A DNA stretch of 44,584 bases, from NCBI GenBank assembly GCA_035527715.1, contig DATKZY010000128.1, positions 1-44,584 of the forward strand, written 5' to 3'. The translations under genes and the position numbers were made by a program. Shown piece by piece: positions 23,639 to 30,687 of this stretch (within the stretch, counting starts at the first letter, position 1; every line of letters starts with the position of its first letter). Origin of the DNA: DSUN01 sp035527715 (GTDB lineage Bacteria; Planctomycetota; PUPC01; DSUN01). The notes beneath the pieces are model-generated. The model was not told the origin of the DNA. It saw nothing but the letters and a program-made list of their open reading frames with translations, and ran no database searches.

Positions 23639-25186
23639 ATGGCCGACGAGCTGAACCCCATTCCGGCAGAAGAGACCGAGCTCGACCAGTACGTGGACCA
23701 GGAGCCGAGCAAGTGGGAGGAGTTCCTGAACCGCCAGTTGCGCCGCTCGCCCTGGTGGGCCATCTCGTTCCTCGTCCACATCATCGCCATGCTCATCCTC
23801 TGGAGCTGGCCCTACGACGCGATGGGCCGCGAGACGATCTTCAGCCACGTGCCGGTGGACCTCGTGCCGGAGGTGGTGCCCGAGATCCCGCCCGAGCCGC
23901 CGGAGCCGCCCGAGGTCGAGACAATCGAGGAAGAGCTGGACGTGCCGATCGAGGACATCCCGATCTCTCCCGAGCCCGTGAGCAAGGATGACCCCGGCCC
24001 CGACCTGGGCCTGGACCCCACCGAAGACATCATGAAGGACGTGGAGCGCCCGCTCACGAGCATTGACCCGCCGTCGAACACGCCGGTGTTCGCGGTGGAC
24101 AGCCCGTCGGCGAACCGGATGACCCGAGGCATCTATTCGGGCCGCAGGAACTTCGGCACCGGCAAGGTGCCCGGCGGCCGCGGCGGCTCGTCGCGCCACG
24201 CCGAGAGCGCCGTGATGGCCGGCCTCATCTGGCTCGCCAAAGCCCAGGAGAACGACGGCAGTTGGAGCTGCAAGAAGTGGGACGGCGGGGGCGACTTCGA
24301 CGTCGGGATGACCGGCCTGGCCCTCCTGGCCTTCCTGGGCGCCGGCTACACCCACACGAAGGGCAAGTTCAAGACCACCGTGGAGAAGGGCCTCGAATGG
24401 TTCGCCAAGAACCAGCGCGACAACGGGAGCTTCGGCTGGAAGACCTTCTATGAGATGGGCATCGCCACCATGGCCGTGTCGGAGGCCTACGGCCTCACGC
24501 AGTCGCCGGCTGTGGGGAGAATGGCACAGAAGGCAATAGACTACGTCTGCAAAGTGCAGCCGGACCACGGCGGGTTCCGCTACGGCGGCGCCGTGCCGAA
24601 GGACGAGGGCGACATGTCGGTCACCGGCTGGCAGATCATGGCCATCAAGTCGGCCATCTGCTCCGAGCTCAAGGTGCCCCAGGAAGCCGTCGAGCGCTCG
24701 CGCGTGTTCCTCAAGAACACCTACCGCGACTACGGGGGCAGCGCCTACATCGTGAGCAGCAGGGGGGCCGGCGCCGCCGTGTCGGCCATCGGCATGCTCT
24801 GCCGCCAGTTCCTCGGCGGCGACTACGATGCGGAGATCTCGGCCGCGGCCGACTTCCTGCGCCAGCGCCAGAAGAACCAGGTCGGCGCGCCCAACACCGG
24901 CAAGGACCACCTCGTCGGCGACCTCTACTACACCTACTACTCCGTCCTCGCCATGTTCCAGATGGGCGGCGAGTACTGGACCGACTGGAATAAGCTCTTC
25001 CGCGACCCGCTCGTGAAGTGCCAGATCCACCAGATCAACGACGCGAAGGGGCGCTTCGTGCGCGGCAGTTGGGACCCCGATAACCACCAGTGGGCGAAGT
25101 CCCGCGGCGGCCGCGTGTATGCCACGGCCATGGCCGTCCTGAGCCTCGAGGTCTACTACCGCTTCCTGCCGGTCTACAAGAAGTAG
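23639..25186 (+). CDS. TonB-like anchored toroid protein 3
   Basis: Protein of 515 residues, third paralogue. ATG at 23639 chosen because GGAGGAGG is 8 bases upstream; an in-frame TTG at 23633 is less likely. Membrane helix ~38-55 'PWWAISFLVHIIAMLILWSW' with Ser43 and His47. The linker is the most TonB-like of the three: 'VPVDLVPEVVPEIPPEPPE' followed by acidic repeats up to ~110. The toroid (~175-512) has 'QENDGSW', 'QRDNGSFGW' and 'QPDHGGF', and ends 'GGRVYATAMAVLSLEVYYRF'. It is more diverged than genes 1 and 2 and has its own consensus promoter, so it may be expressed at a different level. Inner-membrane anchor with a periplasmic toroid is likely. Function unknown. Confidence 0.82.
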   Translation: MADELNPIPAEETELDQYVDQEPSKWEEFLNRQLRRSPWWAISFLVHIIAMLILWSWPYDAMGRETIFSHVPVDLVPEVVPEIPPEPPEPPEVETIEEELDVPIEDIPISPEPVSKDDPGPDLGLDPTEDIMKDVERPLTSIDPPSNTPVFAVDSPSANRMTRGIYSGRRNFGTGKVPGGRGGSSRHAESAVMAGLIWLAKAQENDGSWSCKKWDGGGDFDVGMTGLALLAFLGAGYTHTKGKFKTTVEKGLEWFAKNQRDNGSFGWKTFYEMGIATMAVSEAYGLTQSPAVGRMAQKAIDYVCKVQPDHGGFRYGGAVPKDEGDMSVTGWQIMAIKSAICSELKVPQEAVERSRVFLKNTYRDYGGSAYIVSSRGAGAAVSAIGMLCRQFLGGDYDAEISAAADFLRQRQKNQVGAPNTGKDHLVGDLYYTYYSVLAMFQMGGEYWTDWNKLFRDPLVKCQIHQINDAKGRFVRGSWDPDNHQWAKSRGGRVYATAMAVLSLEVYYRFLPVYKK

Positions 25187-25215
25187 CGCGGCGCGCGCCG
25201 CCGAAGAACCCACTC

Positions 25216-25245
25216 GTGCCGCCGGACGCCTTCGCCCGGCGGCAC
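25216..25245 (+). terminator. Strong hairpin after the toroid cluster
   Basis: Perfect 10-bp arms (25216-25225 and 25236-25245, GTGCCGCCGG and complement) with a 10-base loop, 29 bases after the toroid 3 stop. No T-run follows, so it may act as a stem that stalls or protects the transcript. The response-regulator gene converges on it. Confidence 0.5.
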
Positions 25246-25292
25246 GTCATGTCCGCACCAGGAAGCACTTCGGCCCGGCAGATGGGAGAGGG

Positions 25293-25772
25293 CTACGACC
25301 GGCCGCCGCGGCTCGCGCGGCCCTGCTGAAGGAGCGCCCTGGGGGTGCGGGGGCCGAGGAGCCGACGCGGCGGGCGGACGCCCGCCCGCGCCACAGGGCA
25401 GGCTCGGAAGTCGCAGGCCAGGATCAGCCGAATCGTGGCGGTGAGGTGCGCGGGGCTGAACGGCTTGGTCAGCAGCGTAGCGCCCAGCCGCTCGCACGGC
25501 CCGAGCAGCACCTGAGGGTCCCCCGCACTCATCACCAGCAGCTTGCAGTCGGCCCTCCGACGCAGAAGCCGTCGCGCAAGCCTCAGCCCCCCGATGTCCG
25601 GCAGGTCCACGTCCAACACCACCAGGTCGGCCGGCCGCCGCCGCCACACCCCGAGCGCCTCGACGCCCGACGACGCAATGTCCACCTCGAACCCGCTGCC
25701 CGCGAGGATCTCGGCCACCGTCTCGGCAAGGCCGGCATTGTTGTCCACGACTAGCGCGCGTCGGAGCGACAT
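25293..25772 (-). CDS. Single-domain response regulator (receiver) protein
   Basis: Protein of 159 residues, nearly all a CheY-type receiver. Key positions: Asp10 in 'LVVDNN' (the second acidic residue of the usual Asp-Asp pair is Asn11), the phospho-acceptor Asp54 in 'LVVLDVDLPDIGG', Ser82 in 'LLVMSAG' and Lys103 in 'LLTKPF'. No output domain follows; the last ~40 residues are Arg/Pro-rich and may be disordered. I start at the ATG at 25772 because the frame upstream does not resemble protein. A partner kinase is not in the window. It is convergent with the toroid cluster. Confidence 0.78.
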   Translation of the reverse strand: MSLRRALVVDNNAGLAETVAEILAGSGFEVDIASSGVEALGVWRRRPADLVVLDVDLPDIGGLRLARRLLRRRADCKLLVMSAGDPQVLLGPCERLGATLLTKPFSPAHLTATIRLILACDFRACPVARAGVRPPRRLLGPRTPRALLQQGRASRGGRS

Positions 25773-26303
25773 GGCACTGGCCTCGACACTATCCGTCACC
25801 CACAGCCATAGTATTCGCGTGCAAACCACGTGCCGGGCCGCGGCCTCAGCGGCAGCCGAGGCGCTCGGCACGATAACCGTCGTGCTGTCCAGCACTTGCG
25901 TCTACAGGAGCCCGGGGGCGCGCCGCGTCTGCCGCGCCTCGGCCTCCGCCGGTCTGCCACTTTGGCGCCCGCGTGGCTGACACGGCTCGCCCAGGCCCCA
26001 GACTGCCGAGCCGACCGCCGATCATCCGCGCGGCTCTCGACACGCCTCCCGCCCACCAGGCGCTCACCTGTGCACCAGGGGGGGTGAGCGCCTAGCAGGG
26101 GGCGGCTGAGCCAATGTCATGATAGCCGTAAGAGCCCGCTCTGCCAAAGGTTACAGCCGGTGGAGAGTCCAGCGCAGCCGGCCTGTTGCGCTAGGCGCTC
26201 ACGTGTGCGCAATGGGAGGTGAGCGCCTAGCGCGGGCGCTTGGGTGGGCCGCTCCGGGTGATCGCTTCAGGCGGATGAGCCGGGAATGGTCCACGGCCGC
26301 CGA
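25773..26303. other. 530-base gene-free stretch with paired hairpins
   Basis: No credible gene. The main content is the two-hairpin element at 26058-26233; the rest is GC-rich spacer upstream of the receiver gene, in which I see no convincing promoter. Confidence 0.6.
26058..26233. repeat. Two-hairpin palindromic element, second locus
   Basis: Hairpin 1 has perfect 11-bp arms (26058-26068 with 26083-26093). Hairpin 2 has perfect 15-bp arms (26188-26202 with 26219-26233). Both share AGGCGCTCAC and its inverse and have similar loops containing TGTGC. They are direct repeats 135 bases apart. The terminal GCGCTAG/CTAGCGC of hairpin 2 is the same as in the element at 10783-10942. Confidence 0.75.
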
Positions 26304-28943
26304 TCAGTGCCCAGGGCCGGGCGGCGTGCCGCTCGTGTCGAGGAGCAACAGCTCGCGCCGCGCCTGCGCGCCCTCGGGCCGGTCGGGGAACTCGGCCGCA
26401 AGACGCGACAGGACCTCGACCAGGCTCCTCGTGTCCCCCGCCGTTCGGTGGCAGGCGGCCAGCTGTGCCAGTGCCCTGGGCAGGTCGTGGCCCCTCGATG
26501 CTCCGCGAAGCCAACGCGCCAGGACACCTCGGGCCGACCCGGCGTCGCCCCGGGCAAGGTGGTAGGCGACCAGGCCATCGAATGCCTCGGCCAGGGCTTG
26601 CCGCAGCGCGGCGCGCCGGGCCGGGTCGACCGCCACGGCCGGCTCGAGTTGCTCCCCGCGCGCAATGGCGGCATCGAGAAACCCGAAGGCGGCGTGCTGG
26701 GCGACCTCCGCGATCTCATAGGCCAGGGGGTCGCGGCGCTGGAGGCGGCCCACCGCGAGCAGGCGCAGGGCCTCCCTGCGCACCGCGGGCGGCGCCTGCG
26801 GGGCCAACGCCTCGAGCAGCAGGCGCGTGGCCTCCCAGTGGCCGCCGCCGCGCGCGAGCAGCCTGGCGGCCCCCAGCGCCGCGCGAGCGGCGACGCCGCC
26901 CGAGCCAAGCGCCATCGCCCGCCGGTATGCCGACAGGACCTCCGGGGCGCCGGGGATCGCCGCCAGTTGGTCCGCCGCCGCCAGGAACGCTTCGGCAGCC
27001 GGGCTGCGCAGCCCGGCGGGCACCGGTCCACTGGCGAGCGGGGCCAGCCAGCGGAGCGCCGCGCGCCCGTCGCCATTGGCCGCCGCGGCCTGCGCCAGCA
27101 GGAGGCGCTGCGACGGCGTCAGCGTGTCGGCCCCGAGCTGGCCGGCCGCCCACTCGAGCACGCGATAGCTCACCGCCTGCCCCCCAAGTTCCCCGGCGCA
27201 GCCAAGGACCGACTCGGCAGCGGCCCGCAGGTGAGACCCCTGCGGGAACTCCTTGGCGAGGCGGAACAACAGGTCCAATGCCCCGCGGGGGTTGCCGAGC
27301 TGGCGGAGATGTGTGTCCGCGAGGGCCTGAAGGACGACTGGGGAGGGCGCGTCCCGCACCTCGGCCTCCAGGCGTTGCGCCGTCTCGATGCCGCTGCGGA
27401 GCGCCTCGCGCAGGGCCTGCGCCGCGCCGTCGGCCCCCCGCGACAGGATGGCCTCGGCCGTGGCCAGCGCGCCCTTCGGGTTCCCGAGGCGCATCTGGGC
27501 GCGCGCGAGAAGCCTGAGGGCATGGAGGCCCGCCTGGGCGTCGCGCGACTCGGCCGCCTTCCGCGCCGCCGAGGCGGCGTTCGCCCACTCGCCGCTGGCG
27601 GCGAAGCCATCGGCAAGCACGCGGGCAGCCAGGGTGGCGACGTCGGGACCAGTGGCCCGCGCGGCGGCGGCTTGCAGGCCGGCCAGGGCGGGCGCACCGC
27701 CGCGGCGGTACCGCGCGAGGGCGAGGAGAAGCTCCGCATCGGGGCAGTCCTCGGCGAGCTGCACTGTGCCGGTCTCGAGCTCGGCGAGCCGCACCACGTG
27801 CGGGTCGGCCTCCGGCTCCCCGCACGTGGTGAAAGCCAGCCGCCGGCCGTCGGGCGACCACGACGGCATCAGGTTCGCCAGCCCGTCGGCAACGAGGGTG
27901 CGGGGCGTCTGCCCCGATGCCTCCGCGACCAGGATGTCGGCGGGGTACCCGCTCGCGCCCGGGCCGTCGCCGGCGACCCCGAGAGGGAGCGAGACGTAGG
28001 CAATCGAGTCCCCGCTGGGCGACCACGCCGGCGCGATGCAGCCGCCGGCCAGGTTGCGCGCGAGCGGGCGGACGACGCCCGCGGCGGGGTCCCACAGCAC
28101 GATCTCGCTGCGGCCCGGGCACAGATAGCGCTCGGCCACGAAGGCCACGGCGTCGCCGCGCGGGGACCAGACCGGTCCATAGCCGACCCCGTACTCGCGG
28201 AAGATGGCCGGCGCCACCACCTTGCACGACCCGCCGCCCGCCGACGCGACGTAGAGCGACCACGGCTCGCCGGCCCGCGCCCGCGCCACGAAGGCCACGC
28301 GCTGCCCGTCGGGCGACGCGGTCGGGCCGCGCACCTCGAACAGGTCGGCCGCGATGGCCCGTGCGGCGCCGCCCTCCGCCGGCACGCGATGGAGGCTCCA
28401 GCCGGCCGGCCGGTCGGCCGCGACGAGCAGCGAGCGCCCATCCGGCAGCCAGCAGATGTCGGCACGGCCCTGGCCGCAGGGGGCCTCCCACGCCACCCGG
28501 TCCGCGCTGCCGGCGGCGGAGAGGACGTGCAGCCGCAGCACGGGCGGGCCACCACTCTCGCGTGCGACGGCGGCGCAGGCCACCTTGTCGCCCTGCGGCG
28601 AGAGGGCAATGGCCGCGGGGGGAGTCTGGAATCGGCCGGTGGTCAGTTCGCCCCCCTTGCGCGAGGCCACGTCCACCTCGCGGATCGCCAGGCCGCCGTC
28701 TGGCCGGAGCGCCACGTAGTACAGCGTCGCACCGTTCGCCGACCACACGGGGGCATAGAATGCCGGCCACTTCCGCACGCATCCCCCAAGGCACGCCGAC
28801 AGCGCCACGAGGAACGACGCGGCCAGGCGCGCCGCGTCCCGTGGGTGCGAGCGACTTGACCGCGGGCGCAGGGCATGGTTAAATGGCGGGTCCTGTAGGC
28901 TCGGAGCAACATGGGTGGCAACAATCTTCGTGGCTGGCATCAT
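26304..28943 (-). CDS. TolB-like WD40/PD40 lipoprotein with TPR-like C-terminus
   Basis: Up to 879 residues. A lipoprotein signal ends in the lipobox 'LGGC' (Cys55 in this numbering). Residues ~60-440 are six or so TolB/PD40-type beta-propeller blades: 'YAPVWSANGATLYYVAL', 'ASPDGQRVAFVAR', 'VWSPRGDAVAFVAE', 'AWSPSGDSIAYVS' and 'SWSPDGRRLAFTT'. Residues ~450-865 are alpha-helical repeats of TPR/HEAT type with many Ala-Leu pairs ('AQMRLGNPKGALATAEAIL'). The start is unclear: the ATG at 28943 gives an overlong n-region and overlaps the divergent gene. No other standard start codon precedes the signal's hydrophobic core; the only one in frame, a GTG inside it, is too late. A CTG at 28871 would give a normal signal. 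Probably a periplasmic, lipid-anchored scaffold. Role unknown. Confidence 0.75.
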   Translation of the reverse strand: MMPATKIVATHVAPSLQDPPFNHALRPRSSRSHPRDAARLAASFLVALSACLGGCVRKWPAFYAPVWSANGATLYYVALRPDGGLAIREVDVASRKGGELTTGRFQTPPAAIALSPQGDKVACAAVARESGGPPVLRLHVLSAAGSADRVAWEAPCGQGRADICWLPDGRSLLVAADRPAGWSLHRVPAEGGAARAIAADLFEVRGPTASPDGQRVAFVARARAGEPWSLYVASAGGGSCKVVAPAIFREYGVGYGPVWSPRGDAVAFVAERYLCPGRSEIVLWDPAAGVVRPLARNLAGGCIAPAWSPSGDSIAYVSLPLGVAGDGPGASGYPADILVAEASGQTPRTLVADGLANLMPSWSPDGRRLAFTTCGEPEADPHVVRLAELETGTVQLAEDCPDAELLLALARYRRGGAPALAGLQAAAARATGPDVATLAARVLADGFAASGEWANAASAARKAAESRDAQAGLHALRLLARAQMRLGNPKGALATAEAILSRGADGAAQALREALRSGIETAQRLEAEVRDAPSPVVLQALADTHLRQLGNPRGALDLLFRLAKEFPQGSHLRAAAESVLGCAGELGGQAVSYRVLEWAAGQLGADTLTPSQRLLLAQAAAANGDGRAALRWLAPLASGPVPAGLRSPAAEAFLAAADQLAAIPGAPEVLSAYRRAMALGSGGVAARAALGAARLLARGGGHWEATRLLLEALAPQAPPAVRREALRLLAVGRLQRRDPLAYEIAEVAQHAAFGFLDAAIARGEQLEPAVAVDPARRAALRQALAEAFDGLVAYHLARGDAGSARGVLARWLRGASRGHDLPRALAQLAACHRTAGDTRSLVEVLSRLAAEFPDRPEGAQARRELLLLDTSGTPPGPGH
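28856..28884 (+). promoter_or_regulatory. Possible promoter for the 28915 gene and rlmN
   Basis: TTGACC (28856-28861), 17-base spacer, TTAAAT (28879-28884). The -10 is only a partial match. It lies inside the 5' end of the divergent lipoprotein frame. Confidence 0.4.
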
Positions 28944-29412
28944 CCAGGGTTCGCTTCAGGATCGCTCGATCCACGGCCAGTCGTACCGCGACAGGCTGGT
29001 GGGCCTGCTTCGAGCGACGTTTCCCGAGGTGACGACATACTGCCCGATCGAGAACTACCCCAACTCGCTGGACTTCTCGGACGCGACGGCGCGCGAGACG
29101 TTTTTCGGCCTGATGGAGCGTGCCGGGGCGGCCGACGTCCTGGTGGCCTATGCGCCCGAGGCGAGCATGGGCACAGCCATCGAGATGTGGCAGGCCCACC
29201 GCAACGGCCGCCTGGTCATCACCGTGTCGCCAATGGCCGCCAACTGGGCCATCCGCTTCCTGTCCGATGTCGTGCTGCCCGACATCGCGGCGTTCGAGCG
29301 CTTCGTTGGCTCCGGCGAGCTGGCGCGCCTGCTGGCCGCGCGCGGGATTATAGCGCGAAGCCGGGCGGGAAGCCACCCCACCCCTCGAGCCGAGGCCGCC
29401 GATGAGTGCTGA
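28915..29412 (+). CDS. Nucleoside 2-deoxyribosyltransferase-like protein
   Basis: Protein of 165 residues with a GTG start at 28915; an ATG at 28911 is out of frame. It begins 'ATIFVAGIIQGSLQDRSIHGQSYRDRLVGLL' (split strand-helix), continues 'VLVAYAPEASMGTAIEMWQAHR' with a Glu in the position of the catalytic glutamate of nucleoside deoxyribosyltransferases, then 'LVITVSP'. This is the small Rossmann-like fold shared by that family. Those enzymes exchange bases on deoxyribonucleosides or cleave the N-glycosidic bond, but no substrate can be assigned here. The last 11 bases overlap the rlmN start, so the two are translated from one transcript. The C-terminal ~20 residues look unstructured. The fold assignment is moderate. 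Confidence 0.6.
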   Translation: MATIFVAGIIQGSLQDRSIHGQSYRDRLVGLLRATFPEVTTYCPIENYPNSLDFSDATARETFFGLMERAGAADVLVAYAPEASMGTAIEMWQAHRNGRLVITVSPMAANWAIRFLSDVVLPDIAAFERFVGSGELARLLAARGIIARSRAGSHPTPRAEAADEC

Positions 29413-30496
29413 AGCCGAGCCCTCCCCTCCGCCCGAGCCCTTTCGCATCGTGGGGGCACTGCGCGACGAGGTGCGCGAGTTCGTCGCGGGCCTCGGCGCG
29501 GCCCCCTACCACGCCGACCAGGTGCTCCGCTGGGTCTACCGGGCCGGCGTCACGTGCTTCGACGCGATGACGAACCTGGCCCGCCCGCTGCGCGCGGCCC
29601 TCGCGGAGCACGCGCTGCTCCTCACCTCGTCCGTCGGCAGCGTGCGGGAGAGCCAGGACGGCACGCGGAAGCTCCTGGTGTCGCTGGCCGACGGGGCGGC
29701 CGTGGAGACGGTGGTGATCCCGGACGACCGCCGGCACACGGCCTGCATCTCGTCCCAGGTGGGCTGCGCCATCGGGTGCGTGTTCTGCGCCAGCGGCCTC
29801 GGCGGCCTGGAGCGCGACCTCTCGCCCGGCGAGATCGTGGAGCAGGCGCTCCACGCCCAGCGACAGGTGCCGCCGGGCGCGAAGCTCACGAACCTCGTGG
29901 TCATGGGGATCGGCGAGCCGCTGATGAACTACGCCGCGCTGGTGCGGGCGCTCCGCGTGCTCACCGCCCCGTGGGGGCTCGCGCTCAGCCCCCGGCGGAT
30001 CACCGTGTCCACCGTGGGAATCCCCGCCCGCATCGAGCAGCTCGCCGACGAGGCGCTCGGGGTGAACCTCGCGGTGTCGCTTCACGCCGCCGACGACGTG
30101 ACCCGCCAGCGCCTCGTGCCCCACGCGCGCCCCACCGGCCCCCTGGTCGCCGCGGCCCGCCACTACCGCCGCGCCACCGGGCGCGCGGTGACCTTCGAGT
30201 ACGTGCTGGTCAAGGGCGTCAACGACTCCGCCGGCGACGCCCGGGCGCTGGCCGAGCTGGTCGGCGGCGAGCCCATCCTGGTGAACCTGCTGCCCCTCAA
30301 CCCCGTCGAGGGCCTGCCGTGGGAGGAGCCGTCGGCCGAGCGCGTGGCGCGCTTCGCCGCCCAGCTCCGGCGCGAGCGCGTGAGGGTCCAGGTGCGGAAG
30401 CGGCGCGGCGGCGACATCGCCGGCGCATGCGGCCAGCTCCGCCGGCGCACGGCTGCCGGGGCGGGTCCCGCCACCCGAAGTCAAGGCGGGAGATGA
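29402..30496 (+). CDS. rlmN: 23S rRNA (adenine-C2)-methyltransferase RlmN
   Basis: Protein of 364 residues, a radical-SAM methyltransferase that adds a methyl group to C2 of A2503 in 23S rRNA (and A37 in some tRNAs). The iron-sulfur motif is Cys122-x3-Cys126-x2-Cys129 in 'GCAIGCVFCASG'. The second catalytic cysteine is Cys343 in 'GACGQL'. Family stretches 'GIGEPLMNY', 'ITVSTVGI', 'LAVSLHAADD', 'EYVLVKGVND' and 'NLLPLNPVEG' are all present. Normal length and cytoplasmic. Overlaps the preceding gene by 11 bases. RlmN is more likely than the resistance-type Cfr by general resemblance, but a tree would decide. Confidence 0.92.
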   Translation: MSAEAEPSPPPEPFRIVGALRDEVREFVAGLGAAPYHADQVLRWVYRAGVTCFDAMTNLARPLRAALAEHALLLTSSVGSVRESQDGTRKLLVSLADGAAVETVVIPDDRRHTACISSQVGCAIGCVFCASGLGGLERDLSPGEIVEQALHAQRQVPPGAKLTNLVVMGIGEPLMNYAALVRALRVLTAPWGLALSPRRITVSTVGIPARIEQLADEALGVNLAVSLHAADDVTRQRLVPHARPTGPLVAAARHYRRATGRAVTFEYVLVKGVNDSAGDARALAELVGGEPILVNLLPLNPVEGLPWEEPSAERVARFAAQLRRERVRVQVRKRRGGDIAGACGQLRRRTAAGAGPATRSQGGR

Positions 30497-30531
30497 AGTT
30501 GCACGCCGCCCGTGCGCGGCGGGTTTTCGGG

Positions 30532-30561
30532 TTGACCCCCCCCGGGACATTCTGCTATAAT
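30532..30561 (+). promoter_or_regulatory. Promoter of the FHA-HD-GYP / lptD / sigma unit
   Basis: TTGACC (30532-30537), 18-base spacer, perfect TATAAT (30556-30561). The leader to the ATG at 30688 is about 120 bases. Confidence 0.7.
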
Positions 30562-30687
30562 CAGCGGCGACTTCGAGCGGGGAGTCGAGCAGCACCCTTG
30601 CGGCAGCAGACGCGGTGGCGACGACGCGAAGGGCGCCCGCCGCAGGGTCTGTGGTGCGTACTGCACGCCGCGCGGGACGAGGTGTCC

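Noticed and set aside
20261..25186. Hopanoid (squalene-hopene cyclase) gene cluster
   Set aside because: QW-like repeats and the toroid fold are present, but the Asp-x-Asp-Asp catalytic motif is absent in all three, an N-terminal membrane anchor precedes the toroid, and no squalene or hopanoid synthesis genes are nearby.
26187..26233. Integron attC site
   Set aside because: There is a strong hairpin, but the conserved core ends and extrahelical bases of attC are not evident and no integrase is present.
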